A stretch of DNA of 64,000 bases from Mesorhizobium sp. YIM 152430 (GCF_029210365.1 NZ_JARGES010000025.1:1-64000), one strand, 5' to 3'; counted from the first letter of the stretch, positions 43,368 to 52,858 are shown. Made by a program: numbers and translations. Notes: generated by a model from the sequence alone, not told the origin.

Positions 43368-45371
43368 TCAATTCTGCGGGAGTATAAGCGTCTGGCCGGG
43401 CCGTAGCAGATTGGGATTCCCGCTCAGGTCCGGGTTCAGGTCGAGGATTTCGCGGTAGCGGTTTCCGTCGCCGAGGCGCTCGCGGGCGATGTCCCAGAGC
43501 GACTGGCCGGGTCCGACCGCGTGGGTCGCCTCGGGCAAGGCCGTGGCGGCGGGCGCGCTGGCCGCGACCTGCGCGGCGGGTGCTTCGGGGGCGGCGGATA
43601 TCTCGGCCTCGGTTGCGAGGCTGGCGAAGTCCTGCTCGTCTTCCGGCTCGGCGGCAGCCTCGACCAGACCTTCGCGCAGCTTGCGATTGATGTCCTCGAG
43701 CAGGTCATCCTCGGGCTCGAGATCGCGCGCGTGGCTCCATTGGAACGTCGCTTCGAGACGGCGGCCGACCTGCCAGTAGGCATCGCCAAGATGATCGTTC
43801 AGGATCGGGTCGCTGGGCAGCAGATTGACGGCGCGTTCGAGTTCGGTCACCGCTTCCTCGTATCGTCCCAAGCGGTAATAGGCCCAGCCCAGCGAATCGA
43901 CGATGTGGCCGTCGCTCGGGCGCAGTTCGACAGCTTTTTGAATGAGCGCCAGCCCCTCCTCAAGGTTCATGTTCATGTCGACCCACGAATAGCCGAGATA
44001 ATTGAGAACCTGCGGATGGTCGGGATAAAGTTCGAGCGCCTGATTGAAATTCGGCTCAGCCTTGTCCCACTGCTTGATGCGCTCATAGGCGATGCCGCGC
44101 TGGTAGTAGAGGTTCCAGTCCGCTTCGACGGGCGTTTCGATGCGTGCTATCGCGCGATCGTATACCTCGGCTGCTTCCGCGAATTTCTGCTGCGAGGCGT
44201 AGACGCCGCCAAGCGCCAGATAGGCGCGGCGGTCGTCGGGCGCAGCTTCGAGAAGCGGTTCGAGATGCTCGACCGCCTCGTCATGGCGGTCGAGATCTGC
44301 AAGGTTGAGACCGACCTGCAATTCGGAGACCTGACGGATCGGCGAATCCTCGGGAATGCGGCCGTAGATCTCGATCGCCTCTTCGGCGTTGCGTTGCATT
44401 TCTGCGATGCCGCCGAGTTGAAGAAGCACGGCGTCGCTCGAAGGCTGGAGTGCCAGCGCATAGCGAAGATAAAGCCGCACGAACGCCTCGCCGCCGCCCC
44501 GATTGAGCGCGGTGGAAAGATTGAGCAGGATTTCGGCGGCGCCCGCCTCGGTTCCGGCAACGAGCGGCGCGATTTCCCCACCCGCCTCGATGGTCTCGCG
44601 AAGAGCGACGACGGTCACGCGGTCCGGGGCGAGTTCGTCCGCCTTCGCAAGGATGTCGAGCGCGGTGTCCGTATCGCCGTTTCCGGCACGGAAACGGGCA
44701 TAGGCTTCATGCGCACGCAAGAACACTTCAGGCGCAGCGCCGCCAGCCTCGATGCTGATGGTCGTCGCGGAAAACGCCTGCTCGGCGACATCGTTGCGGC
44801 CAGCATCGGCTGCAATGAGCGCACGGTGGTAATTGACGAAGAGCGCGTACCAGGGCGGCCCCTCGACGGCGTCGAGCCGCGCTAAAGCGGCATCGACCTC
44901 ACCCGATCCGGCCTCCACCCAGGCGCGCATGATCGACGTTATGAGCCGGTCGAGATCGGATGCCTGCGAAAATTCGAGAAGTTCGAGCGCCTCGTCACTC
45001 CGATCCGAACGTATCGCATCGACAGCCAGCGCGAGCCTTGAAAAACGCTCGATGTCGGGCGTGTCGCGCAGATCCTCCGCGAGCGTCAGCGCCTCGTCGA
45101 AATCCCCGCGCGAAATCAGAAGCATCATCAGGCTCTGCTGGATCGCCTCGTCGGTCGGGCTGAAGGCCAGCGCCCGCTGATAGTAGGCGATGGCTCGGTT
45201 CACATCATTGTCGACCTCGGCCGCGCGGGCGGCGAGATAGGCGCCTGAGAAGGAGTTGACGCTGATTCGGTCCTGCCCGGCGGCGCCATCCTGCGCGAAT
45301 GCGGGGATGGCGGTCGTCAGCCCGAACGCAAGTGCAAGGGCTGCAAGGACTTTATCGGTGGAGCGCGGCAT
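43368..45371 (-). CDS. Exported TPR protein with C-terminal LysM domain
   Basis: This 667-residue protein has a Sec signal peptide (cleavage near residue 26, AIPAFA/QD). About twelve tetratricopeptide-like repeats cover about residues 40-560; typical examples are YYQRALAFSPTDEAI and LGWAYYRLGRYEEAVTELERAVNLLP. An Ala/Pro/Glu linker (about 575-620) leads to a C-terminal LysM module, GPGQSLWDIARERLGDGNRYREILDLNP...LRPGQTLILP. LysM binds peptidoglycan, so it is probably a periplasmic scaffold attached to the wall. The TPR part alone is common near the polyprenyl synthase in Rhizobiales; the LysM fusion is less usual to my knowledge. No partner is evident. Confidence 0.88.
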   Translation of the reverse strand: MPRSTDKVLAALALAFGLTTAIPAFAQDGAAGQDRISVNSFSGAYLAARAAEVDNDVNRAIAYYQRALAFSPTDEAIQQSLMMLLISRGDFDEALTLAEDLRDTPDIERFSRLALAVDAIRSDRSDEALELLEFSQASDLDRLITSIMRAWVEAGSGEVDAALARLDAVEGPPWYALFVNYHRALIAADAGRNDVAEQAFSATTISIEAGGAAPEVFLRAHEAYARFRAGNGDTDTALDILAKADELAPDRVTVVALRETIEAGGEIAPLVAGTEAGAAEILLNLSTALNRGGGEAFVRLYLRYALALQPSSDAVLLQLGGIAEMQRNAEEAIEIYGRIPEDSPIRQVSELQVGLNLADLDRHDEAVEHLEPLLEAAPDDRRAYLALGGVYASQQKFAEAAEVYDRAIARIETPVEADWNLYYQRGIAYERIKQWDKAEPNFNQALELYPDHPQVLNYLGYSWVDMNMNLEEGLALIQKAVELRPSDGHIVDSLGWAYYRLGRYEEAVTELERAVNLLPSDPILNDHLGDAYWQVGRRLEATFQWSHARDLEPEDDLLEDINRKLREGLVEAAAEPEDEQDFASLATEAEISAAPEAPAAQVAASAPAATALPEATHAVGPGQSLWDIARERLGDGNRYREILDLNPDLSGNPNLLRPGQTLILPQN

Positions 45372-45495
45372 CGCTTCCCTTCCTGATCGGGTTGCCCGGT
45401 TCGAGGGCTAGGCGTTCATGCAAAGCATGGCCTTTTTGGGGTCGCGCTTCAATCGCCCCTCTTTCACGTTCCGGTCACCCGCACACGAAACACGC

Positions 45496-46512
45496 CTACG
45501 ACACGCGGCTGATGCAGAAATCGATGACGTCGACGAGCGCGTGCTTGTGGCCGCTGTCAGGCAGCGGAGCCAGCGCATCGCGCGCGATGGCGCCGAAATG
45601 GCGGGCGCGGGCAATGGTGTCGTTGATCGCACCGTATTTGACCATCAGGCCGCGCGCCTTTTCGAGGGCGGCGTCGTCGCTCTCGGCGTTCTCGATGGCG
45701 CTCTTCCAGAAGGCGCGCTCGTCCGGCGTACCGCGTCGGAAGCTCAAGATGACGGGCAGCGTCACCTTGCCTTCGCGGAAGTCGTCGCCGACATTCTTGC
45801 CCAGATCCTTGGCGTTGCCGCCATAGTCGAGCGCATCGTCGACGAGTTGGAAGGCAAGACCGAGATTGACGCCGTAGGAACGCAGCGCAGCCCTTTCAGA
45901 CTTCGAGGCTCCGGCGATAATCGGGCCAACTTCGGCGGCGGCGGAAAAGAGCGCGGCGGTCTTCGCCTTGATGACAGCCAGATAGTCGTCCTCGGTGGTC
46001 TCGAGATTCTTGGCGACGCCGAGCTGCATCACCTCGCCCTCGGCGATGACCGAGGCGGCGGAGGACAGGACGTCGAGCGCGTCGAGCGAACCGACATCGA
46101 CCATGACACGGAAGGCCTGCCCGAGCAGGTAGTCGCCGACCAGAACGCTCGCCTGGTTTCCCCAGATCATGCGCGCGGTGCTCTTGCCGCGGCGAAGCGC
46201 GCTCTCGTCGACGACGTCGTCATGGAGCAGCGTCGCGGTGTGCATGAACTCGACCGCCATGGCGAGCTTGACATGGCCGTCGCCGGAATAGCCGAACATC
46301 TGCGCGGCTGCGAGCGTCATCATCGGCCGCAGGCGCTTGCCACCCGACGAAATGAGGTGATTGGCGATCTGCGGGATCATCTCGACATTGGAGCCGGCCT
46401 TGGCGAGGATCAGTTCGTTCACCTTGGCCATATCGGCGCGCGTGATGTCCAACAGCGCATCGATCGATGCCGTGTCCTCGCGCGTGCTGCCGATATTCAC
46501 TACTACGCTCAA
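45496..46512 (-). CDS. Polyprenyl diphosphate synthase (IspB-like)
   Basis: This cytosolic trans-prenyltransferase extends farnesyl diphosphate with IPP to the C40-C50 side chain of ubiquinone. The 338-residue product has both aspartate-rich motifs, LLHDDVVDES (first) and LVDDALDYGG (second), with GKRLRPMM and FREGKVTLPVIL. The start is TTG at 46512, with GGGAG 8 nt upstream. Alphaproteobacteria usually make ubiquinone-10, so a decaprenyl product is likely but cannot be read from sequence. It is divergent from the DUF2007 gene and lies 124 bp upstream of the TPR-LysM gene on the same strand. Confidence 0.92.
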   Translation of the reverse strand: MSVVVNIGSTREDTASIDALLDITRADMAKVNELILAKAGSNVEMIPQIANHLISSGGKRLRPMMTLAAAQMFGYSGDGHVKLAMAVEFMHTATLLHDDVVDESALRRGKSTARMIWGNQASVLVGDYLLGQAFRVMVDVGSLDALDVLSSAASVIAEGEVMQLGVAKNLETTEDDYLAVIKAKTAALFSAAAEVGPIIAGASKSERAALRSYGVNLGLAFQLVDDALDYGGNAKDLGKNVGDDFREGKVTLPVILSFRRGTPDERAFWKSAIENAESDDAALEKARGLMVKYGAINDTIARARHFGAIARDALAPLPDSGHKHALVDVIDFCISRVS

Positions 46513-46656
46513 AATCGTCTCCCAAGGGCTCTGCCGGGTTCGGCGCGGACCTTATGGCGGCGCCTTATTGCGGGCAAGAGGCGAATTGGCGCAAGACCGG
46601 GGTTTCAGGCCATCCGGCGGCTCGCTACAAGGAAGGAAAGCAAGCGAAGGGAAGCC

Positions 46657-46878
46657 ATGAAGGAACTGATGCGCACCAACGATATCGTTCTCATCTCCTT
46701 CGTGGAGAGCCTTCTGCGGGACGCCGATATCGATTTCTTCGTCGCGGACCAGAATATGAGCATTCTCGAAGGCTCACTCGGCATCCTGCCGCGCAGGGTG
46801 ATGGTCGTCGACGACGATCACGCGCAGGCGCGGCGCGTCCTCACGGATGCCGGTATCGTCGACGAACTCAAGCCGTGA
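46657..46878 (+). CDS. DUF2007-family small protein
   Basis: This 73-residue cytosolic protein matches the DUF2007 (putative signal-transducing) family: MKELMRTNDIVLISFVESLLRDADI, then FVADQNMSILEGSLGILPRRVMV and DDDHAQARRVL. It is similar in fold to an ACT-like or PII-like small domain. A purine-rich GAAGGGAAG precedes the ATG. Its stop overlaps the GTG start of the methyltransferase gene (GTGA at 46875-46878), so they are cotranslated. Function is not established. Confidence 0.85.
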   Translation: MKELMRTNDIVLISFVESLLRDADIDFFVADQNMSILEGSLGILPRRVMVVDDDHAQARRVLTDAGIVDELKP

Positions 46879-47642
46879 CATCGAAGACGATCGATGCGTT
46901 TCACCGGGGACGGTTTCATCTCGTCCAGCCGGCCGGCCGCGGGCATCGCGCAGGGCTCGACGCCATGCTGCTGGCGGCAGCCGTGCCGGACGGATTTGAA
47001 GGCCGGGTCGCCGATCTCGGCGCCGGCGCGGGCGCGGCCGGGTTCGCGGTGCTTTCACGCTGTCGCAAGGCCGTCGCCCTGCTCGTCGAGCGCGAGGCGG
47101 ACATGGCGTCATTTGCGCGCGCGACGCTGGCGCTTCCCGAGAACATTGCGATGGGCAATCGGGCAAGCGTGATCGAGACCGATGTGACCTTGCGCGGAAA
47201 GGCGCGGATGGCGGCAGGACTCGGCGACAATTGCTGCGACTTCGCCATCATGAATCCGCCCTATAACGATGCCGTCGACCGTTCGTCACCCGACGCGCTG
47301 CGCAGGGCCGCGCATGTCATGACGGACGGGTTGTTCGAGGACTGGGTTCGCACGGCCACTGCAATCGTGAGGCCGCGCGGCGGGCTGGCGATCATCGCCC
47401 GCCCCGGCTCGATCGGAGACATGCTGGCGGCGATCGAGGGTCGCTTCGGCAGCGCCGAACTGATGCCAATACACCCGCGCCCCGGCAAAGCGGCGATCCG
47501 CATCGTGTTGCGCGCATGGCGCGGACAGCGCGGCGCCCTCTCGATCGGGCCGCCGCTCACGCTGCATGGCGAAACCGGCAACGCGTTCACGCCCGAGGCG
47601 GATGCGGCGGTCAATGGCGAGCGCGCGCTTTATCCGCAATAG
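46875..47642 (+). CDS. SAM-dependent N6-adenine methyltransferase, TrmN6-like
   Basis: This 255-residue class I methyltransferase has the SAM-binding motif VADLGAGAGAAGFAVL (motif I) and the catalytic NPPY in MNPPYNDAVDR, which marks N6-adenine or N5-glutamine methylation. By overall resemblance it is closest to the tRNA1(Val) A37 N6-methyltransferase (TrmN6/YfiC) group. The start is GTG at 46875, overlapping the DUF2007 stop. The following S49 peptidase gene starts 64 bp later. Substrate is inferred from the family only. Confidence 0.85.
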   Translation: MTSKTIDAFHRGRFHLVQPAGRGHRAGLDAMLLAAAVPDGFEGRVADLGAGAGAAGFAVLSRCRKAVALLVEREADMASFARATLALPENIAMGNRASVIETDVTLRGKARMAAGLGDNCCDFAIMNPPYNDAVDRSSPDALRRAAHVMTDGLFEDWVRTATAIVRPRGGLAIIARPGSIGDMLAAIEGRFGSAELMPIHPRPGKAAIRIVLRAWRGQRGALSIGPPLTLHGETGNAFTPEADAAVNGERALYPQ

Positions 47643-47706
47643 GCAGGCGCATTGCGGAAGGCCGCACGAGCCCTACATGGAGAGGGCAACAGGAGACCGA
47701 CCGAAC

Positions 47707-48561
47707 GTGCGACGCCTCGTCAACAAGATCCTCCCGAAATCGCTGCGCTCCACCGCCGTCACCATTCCGGTGATCCGGCTGCATGGCGCGATCATGTCGG
47801 GCGCAAGCCCGCTCCGGCAGAGCCTTTCGCTCGCGACGACGGCCGGGCTGATCGAAAAGGCTTTCGCCGTTCCCGATGCACCGGCCGTCGCGATCTCGCT
47901 CAACTCGCCCGGCGGATCGCCCGTCCAGTCGCGACTGATCTACAAGCGCATCCGCGACCTTGCCGAGGAAAAGAAGAAGACCGTGCTGGTCTTCGTCGAG
48001 GATGTGGCGGCCTCGGGCGGGTACATGATCGCCTGCGCCGGCGACGAGATCATCTCCGACCCCTCCTCCATCGTCGGCTCGATCGGCGTCGTCTCGGCCT
48101 CCTTCGGCTTCCAGGATCTGATCAAGAAGATCGGCGTCGAACGACGGGTGCATACGGCCGGGCAGAACAAGTCGGTGCTCGACCCGTTCAAACCGGAACG
48201 GCCGGAGGACATCGAAAAGCTGAAGGCACTTCAACTCGAGGTTCACGAGACCTTCATCGAGCTCGTGCGCGAGCGGCGCGGTGTCAAGCTCACTGAGCAT
48301 CCCGACCTTTTCACGGGTCTTTTCTGGAGCGGACGCAAGGGGCTGGAACTCGGCCTCGTCGATCATCTGGGAGACATGCGGCAGGTCCTGAAGGATCGCT
48401 TCGGTGACAAGACGCGGATGCAGCTCATCACCATGCCGCGCGGCCTTTTCGGACGAAAACTCGGAATTGGCGGGCTGAGCCAGGAAATCGCGCATTCGGC
48501 CGCGCAGGGCATTGTCGACACGGCGAGCGAACGGGCGCTTTGGAGCCGTTACGGGCTTTGA
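47707..48561 (+). CDS. S49-family signal peptide peptidase-like protease
   Basis: This 284-residue protein is a short SppA/SohB-like protease of family S49. It has NSPGGSPVQSRLIYKRIR, the nucleophile region DVAASGGYMIACAGDEI and SIVGSIGVVSASFGFQDLIKKIG, which supplies the general-base lysine. The N-terminus is short and basic with a mildly hydrophobic stretch; a clear membrane anchor is not visible. GTG at 47707 was chosen because AGGAG is 11 nt upstream and the N-terminus RRLVNKILPKSLRS resembles rhizobial relatives; ATG at 47677 is an alternative. It probably degrades cleaved signal peptides or misfolded membrane proteins. Confidence 0.9.
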   Translation: MRRLVNKILPKSLRSTAVTIPVIRLHGAIMSGASPLRQSLSLATTAGLIEKAFAVPDAPAVAISLNSPGGSPVQSRLIYKRIRDLAEEKKKTVLVFVEDVAASGGYMIACAGDEIISDPSSIVGSIGVVSASFGFQDLIKKIGVERRVHTAGQNKSVLDPFKPERPEDIEKLKALQLEVHETFIELVRERRGVKLTEHPDLFTGLFWSGRKGLELGLVDHLGDMRQVLKDRFGDKTRMQLITMPRGLFGRKLGIGGLSQEIAHSAAQGIVDTASERALWSRYGL

Positions 48562-48624
48562 TAGCGATCACGAAAATGCCTAGTATATGTTCTGTCATGC
48601 CCGTCGCGTGATGATCGGGAGCGG

Positions 48625-48819
48625 ATGATCGCAATGCCCCAGCTACTTTTCTTCGCGGCCGTCGGCGCCGCAGCAGTGCTCGGCTACCGGCGCTTCATTC
48701 GCGAAGCCGAGAAGATCACGGCGCGCGCGCGCCGCAACGAGAGCGAAGCGCGCACAGGCGCGATCGGTACGCTCGTCAAGGATCCGGCGACCGGCGAGTA
48801 CCGGGTTGCCAAGGACTGA
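48625..48819 (+). CDS. Small membrane-anchored hypothetical protein
   Basis: This 64-residue protein has a single N-terminal hydrophobic segment (MPQLLFFAAVGAAAVLGYRRF), then a charged helix (REAEKITARARRNESEAR) and a short tail, GTLVKDPATGEYRVAKD. It resembles small conserved proteins seen next to ispE in Rhizobiales. ATG at 48625 has GGGAGC upstream; an ATG at 48634 is an alternative start. It ends 16 bp before the ispE start. It probably sits in the inner membrane; function unknown. Confidence 0.7.
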   Translation: MIAMPQLLFFAAVGAAAVLGYRRFIREAEKITARARRNESEARTGAIGTLVKDPATGEYRVAKD

Positions 48820-48835
48820 ATCGGGCACGGCCGGC

Positions 48836-49696
48836 GTGATCGAGCGGCTGCGCCTGCGCGCGCCGGCAAAGATCAATATCGCGCTGCATGTGACCGGCAA
48901 GCGCGCGGACGGCTATCACCTGCTCGATTCGCTCGTCGTGTTCACGCAGTTCGGCGACGAGTTGGAGATCGCGCCCGCCAAGGGCGACAGTTTCGAGGCG
49001 ATCGGACCGTTTGCCGTAGGCGTGCCGACCGATGGACGCAATCTCGTCCTCAAGGCCCGCGATGCGCTGCGCCTGACGCATGGAGCGGGCGAGCCGCTGG
49101 CGGTGCGTCTGACCAAGAATTTGCCGCCGGCTTCCGGTATCGGCGGGGGATCGAGCGACGCTGCGGCATTTCTGGCCGGGATGGCGGGGGCGGATGACGA
49201 CCTGACCGGGATCGCACTGAAACTCGGCGCCGACCTGCCGATGTGCCTTGCGGCCGAGCCGTTGCGGGCACGAGGGGTCGGCGAAGAAATCGATCTCGTG
49301 CCGGATTTTCCGGCGCTGGCGCTGGTTCTGGCCAATCCCGGCGTCGATGTGCCGACACCGGAAATCTTCCGCCGTCTGCCCTCGTCCGACAATGCGCCGC
49401 TGGCAGGATTGCCGGGTGACGATGTGATCGACTGGCTGCGTGAAACGCGCAACGACCTTCAGGCGCCGGCCATCGCCTATGCGCCGCAGATCGGCCAATG
49501 CCTCGACTTGCTGGAAGGTTCGGGCGCGCTTTTTGCGCGGATGTCGGGGTCGGGCGCGACGTGCTTCGGCGTATTCGCAGATATTGACGAGGCAGAACGG
49601 GCGGCGGAACGAATGCGGACCGAGAAGGGTTCGTGGTTCGTGGTCGCAACGAAAAGCCATGCCTCGAGAAGCTTCAGGAGACGGATCGAACCATGA
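48836..49696 (+). CDS. ispE: 4-diphosphocytidyl-2-C-methyl-D-erythritol kinase IspE
   Basis: IspE phosphorylates CDP-ME in the non-mevalonate (MEP) isoprenoid pathway. The 286-residue GHMP kinase has APAKINIALHVTGKRADGYHLLDSLV at the start, the ATP-binding PPASGIGGGSSDAAA and the C-terminal ARMSGSGATCFGVF. GTG at 48836 was chosen because it gives the family N-terminus; a TTG at 48806 lies inside the previous gene. The stop overlaps the moaB start in ATGA (49693-49696). The pathway product feeds the polyprenyl synthase encoded nearby. Confidence 0.94.
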   Translation: MIERLRLRAPAKINIALHVTGKRADGYHLLDSLVVFTQFGDELEIAPAKGDSFEAIGPFAVGVPTDGRNLVLKARDALRLTHGAGEPLAVRLTKNLPPASGIGGGSSDAAAFLAGMAGADDDLTGIALKLGADLPMCLAAEPLRARGVGEEIDLVPDFPALALVLANPGVDVPTPEIFRRLPSSDNAPLAGLPGDDVIDWLRETRNDLQAPAIAYAPQIGQCLDLLEGSGALFARMSGSGATCFGVFADIDEAERAAERMRTEKGSWFVVATKSHASRSFRRRIEP

Positions 49697-50238
49697 GCGA
49701 ACGCCCCTTCATACCCGTCACTTTCGCCGTGCTGACCATATCGGACACACGCGATCTCGATGAGGACAAGTCCGGCGCGACGCTTGTCGAGCGAATCCGG
49801 GCTGCCGGACATGCGCTCGGCGCGCGCGAAATCGTCAAGGACGACATCGCCGCGATCCGCGCCAAGGTCAACTCGTGGGCCCGAGACGAGACGATCGACG
49901 CGATCATCACCACAGGCGGCACCGGCTTTACCGGGCGCGACGTGACGCCCGAAGCGCTCGAACCGCTGTTCGAGAAGCGCATGGAGGGGTTCTCGGTGCT
50001 GTTCCACAAGATCTCGGCCGACAAGATCGGGACCTCGACAATCCAGAGCCGGGCGACGGCCGGGCTCTTGAACCAGACCTTCGTCTTCGTCCTGCCGGGC
50101 TCGCCGGGCGCCTGCCGCGACGCCTGGGACGGCATCCTGAAGGACCAGTTCGACTATCGGCACATGCCGTGCAATTTCGTGGAAATCATGCCGCGGCTCG
50201 ACGAGCACCTGAAGCGCGGAGCCGGCCAGATCGTCTGA
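49693..50238 (+). CDS. moaB: Molybdenum cofactor biosynthesis protein MoaB
   Basis: MoaB-family proteins adenylate molybdopterin in molybdenum cofactor synthesis, or resemble those that do. The 181-residue protein has the family motifs VLTISDTRDLDEDKSG, IITTGGTGFTGRDVTPEA and FVLPGSPGACRDAW. The standard length is about 170-180. ATG at 49693 overlaps the ispE stop, giving translational coupling without a known functional link. Its stop shares TGATCA with the convergent glycosyltransferase gene. Confidence 0.93.
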   Translation: MSERPFIPVTFAVLTISDTRDLDEDKSGATLVERIRAAGHALGAREIVKDDIAAIRAKVNSWARDETIDAIITTGGTGFTGRDVTPEALEPLFEKRMEGFSVLFHKISADKIGTSTIQSRATAGLLNQTFVFVLPGSPGACRDAWDGILKDQFDYRHMPCNFVEIMPRLDEHLKRGAGQIV

Positions 50239-50694
50239 TCAGACCGCGTGGATTTCGGCGCGCAGGCGAAGCGGCCTGACCTTCATCGAAGACGTCCTGC
50301 GCATCAGAAGGCCCTCGGCGAAGCGTTCGCGCCGCTTCAGCCATTTCGACCAGAACGGCAGTTCCGACTGGCGCGAGCGGGAGAAGATGGCCGGACTCTC
50401 GGCGGCCGCGACATGCTCGCGCGCCGCTTCCACCCAGCCGGGAGCGAGACGCGCACCGGGCTTCAGCATCAACACCCATTCGCTTCGCGCCCCGGCCACC
50501 GCTTCCTCGCAGCGTGTTCCCGCAAGGAAGATGCAACCCGCATGTTCGGCCACCGTTTCCGTGCCATCGGACGAGCCAAGATCGCAGACGATGACCTCCC
50601 GCACCAGCCCTTCGACGGCACCGGACACGAGCGAGGCCAGCGTCTTTGCCAGCCCTTCCTCGTCGTCTTTCGTCTCGATCAGAACCGAAATCAT
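50239..50694 (-). CDS. Short GT2-like glycosyltransferase
   Basis: This 151-residue protein looks like the N-terminal nucleotide-binding half of a GT-A family 2 glycosyltransferase: ISVLIETKDDEEGLAKTLASL, then VIVCDLGSSDGT, where DxSxDGT is the usual UDP-binding motif, and WVLMLKPGARLAPGW in the DxD position. The acidic DxD is not evident (KPGA replaces it), so activity is doubtful. A C-terminal catalytic base segment is missing compared with full GT2 enzymes of about 250 or more residues. ATG at 50694 starts the fold. It converges with moaB. Function uncertain. Confidence 0.7.
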   Translation of the reverse strand: MISVLIETKDDEEGLAKTLASLVSGAVEGLVREVIVCDLGSSDGTETVAEHAGCIFLAGTRCEEAVAGARSEWVLMLKPGARLAPGWVEAAREHVAAAESPAIFSRSRQSELPFWSKWLKRRERFAEGLLMRRTSSMKVRPLRLRAEIHAV

Positions 50695-50840
50695 GCCCTT
50701 CAATAGCGCAGTCGGAATGAGGTGGCCAGACACCGGTCGGACGAAGAAAGTTCTTGCTTTGTTCTTTTTCGCCGAATAGGAATTGTTTCATCGAAAAGCC
50801 GATTCCCGACCCGCCGGCAAAGCGGCGCCAGGAGAGCGAC

Positions 50841-51995
50841 ATGGAACAGATCAGACGAGCCGACGTTGCCGCTTTCACAAGCGGAGATGCGCATATGGCC
50901 AATGCGATGATCGAGGAAAGCGGCCTGCGCGTGGTGCCGGACAGGCGGCGCGGGCGCGGTGCCGGCGTCAATCCCAGCGTGCGGTTCGAGAAGTTCGAAC
51001 GTCACGTCTTCGACGATGGCTGGAACTCGTTCGAGGAACTGCCGCCGTTCAAGACCGACGTGCAGATCGAGAAGCCGCGCACGATCATCACCCGGAACGA
51101 TTCGCCCGACATTTCCTTTGATCGCTCGATCAACCCCTATCGCGGATGCGAGCATGGCTGCGTTTACTGCTTCGCGCGGCCGACGCACAGCTATATGGGG
51201 CTGTCGGCCGGGCTCGACTTCGAATCGAAACTCTTCGCCAAGCCGGACGCGCCGCGCCTTCTGGAAAAGGAACTGTCCAAGGACGGCTACCTGCCGAAGA
51301 CGATCGCGATCGGCACCAACACCGACCCCTACCAACCGATCGAAAGAGAATGGCGCATCATGCGCGAGTTGCTGGAAGTGCTCGAACGGCACAACCATCC
51401 GGTCGGTATCGTCACCAAGTCGGCGCTCGTCATGCGCGACATCGACATCCTGTCGCGCATGGCCGAAAAAGGCCTAGCCAAGGTCGCGCTGTCGGTGACG
51501 ACGCTCGACCGGAAGCTTGCGCGGGCGATGGAACCGCGTGCAGCGACGCCGCCGCGCAGGCTCGAAGCTGTCCGAGCGCTCTCGGAAGCGGGCATCCCGA
51601 CCTCGGTGATGATCGGTCCGGTCATTCCCGGCCTCAACGATGCCGAGATGGAGCGCATTCTGGATTCGGCCGCCGCTGCCGGGGCCAAGGAAGCCGGCTA
51701 CGTCATCCTGCGCCTGCCGCTCGAGGTCAGCTCGATCTTCAAGGACTGGCTGCTACAGCATTATCCGGACCGCTATCGACATGTGATGTCGCTGGTACGC
51801 TCGATGCGCGGCGGCAAGGACTATGATGCCGAATTCGGCAAGCGGATGAAGGGGGCAGGTCCCTATGCCTGGCAGATCGGTCGGCGGTTCGAACTCGCCG
51901 CCAAGCGGCTCGGCCTCAATACGCAAAGGCTGAAGCTGCGGACCGACCTTTTCGTCGCTCCTCTCAAGCAAGGAGAGCAGTTGACGCTGCTTTAG
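50841..51995 (+). CDS. PA0069-family radical SAM protein
   Basis: This 384-residue protein of the PA0069/Rv2578c family has the radical-SAM cluster motif CxxxCxxC in [14 protein letters not shown]. An N-terminal extension precedes it (about residues 1-100), and [11 protein letters not shown], characteristic of this group (related to spore photoproduct lyase), follows. AGGAGAG precedes the ATG at 50841. No substrate is known for the family; a role in nucleic-acid repair or modification has been suggested only from relatedness. It is divergent from the short glycosyltransferase gene and 131 bp before rnhB. Confidence 0.9.
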   Translation: MEQIRRADVAAFTSGDAHMANAMIEESGLRVVPDRRRGRGAGVNPSVRFEKFERHVFDDGWNSFEELPPFKTDVQIEKPRTIITRNDSPDISFDRSINPYRGCEHGCVYCFARPTHSYMGLSAGLDFESKLFAKPDAPRLLEKELSKDGYLPKTIAIGTNTDPYQPIEREWRIMRELLEVLERHNHPVGIVTKSALVMRDIDILSRMAEKGLAKVALSVTTLDRKLARAMEPRAATPPRRLEAVRALSEAGIPTSVMIGPVIPGLNDAEMERILDSAAAAGAKEAGYVILRLPLEVSSIFKDWLLQHYPDRYRHVMSLVRSMRGGKDYDAEFGKRMKGAGPYAWQIGRRFELAAKRLGLNTQRLKLRTDLFVAPLKQGEQLTLL

Positions 51996-52126
51996 CCGCT
52001 TCTCTCGTCATTTTCCGTCTCCGTCCGGCTTGTCCCCAATCATTGCCCGACGGTGCCCTTCCCGCCCCGCCCCACGGACGGGAAGGACTTGCGGAGAATC
52101 GGACGCAATGCGAGCATTGCCGCAAC

Positions 52127-52789
52127 ATGGCTCGCCCGCGCTCCGATTCTCCGCTTCTCTTCGACCTGCCCGTCCGTCCGGATTTCCGGATGGAACGCGC
52201 CGCCGAACGGGAAGGACTGTGGCCCGTCTGCGGAACCGACGAGGCCGGACGTGGACCGCTTGCCGGACCCGTCGTCGCGGCTGCCGTGGTCCTCGATCCG
52301 AAACGCATTCCGAAAGGTCTCGACGATTCCAAGCGCATGACGCATGGCGAGCGCGAGGCGCTGTTCGACGAGATCCTGAAGAAGGCGTTGGCGGTGTCGG
52401 TCGCATCGGTGTCGGCCGCTTCCATCGATTGCAGCGATATCCGCAAGGCGAGCCTCGAAGCCATGTGCCGGGCGGTGACGCTTTTGGCGGTTGAGCCGAA
52501 GCTGGTGCTTGCGGATGGGCGGGACATACCGCCGGGCCTGAAATGCGACGGCAAGGCGGTGGTCAAGGGTGACCAGCGTTCGCAGTCGATCGCGGCGGCG
52601 TCGATCATCGCCAAGGTGACGCGCGACCGGATGATGTCGCGGACGGCGACGATCCATGTGTCATACGGGTTCGAGGTGCATATGGGCTATGCGACCGTGC
52701 GCCATCGCACGGCGATCGAGGCGCATGGGCCGCTGACGCGGCTGCACCGATTGTCGTTTGCGCCGTTTCGGCTGGACGCGGCGGAGTAG
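52127..52789 (+). CDS. rnhB: Ribonuclease HII
   Basis: RNase HII removes ribonucleotides from DNA and RNA-DNA hybrids. The 220-residue protein has the catalytic [14 protein letters not shown], with D38 and E39, then LDDSKRMT, the [10 protein letters not shown] region and [22 protein letters not shown], which supplies the other acidic ligands. The frame is open upstream to 52043; ATG at 52127 matches the rhizobial start [12 protein letters not shown]. It follows the radical SAM gene on the same strand. A short repeat and the terminator of the atp genes lie downstream. Confidence 0.95.
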   Translation: MARPRSDSPLLFDLPVRPDFRMERAAEREGLWPVCGTDEAGRGPLAGPVVAAAVVLDPKRIPKGLDDSKRMTHGEREALFDEILKKALAVSVASVSAASIDCSDIRKASLEAMCRAVTLLAVEPKLVLADGRDIPPGLKCDGKAVVKGDQRSQSIAAASIIAKVTRDRMMSRTATIHVSYGFEVHMGYATVRHRTAIEAHGPLTRLHRLSFAPFRLDAAE

Positions 52790-52828
52790 GACCGCTTTCG
52801 TTCAAAGCCGCAGACTTCATTTTCGGCT

Positions 52829-52858
52829 GCCCCCTCTCCGTCTCGGGCTTCGCCCGAG
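52829..52858. repeat. Short REP-like intergenic element
   Basis: CCCCCTCTCCGTC at 52830-52842 is followed by a perfect 7-bp hairpin (52842-52848 with 52852-52858, loop TTC). The same 13-mer occurs at 21767-21779 in another convergent junction. It resembles the C-rich intergenic repeats of rhizobia and may help end rnhB transcription. Confidence 0.5.
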
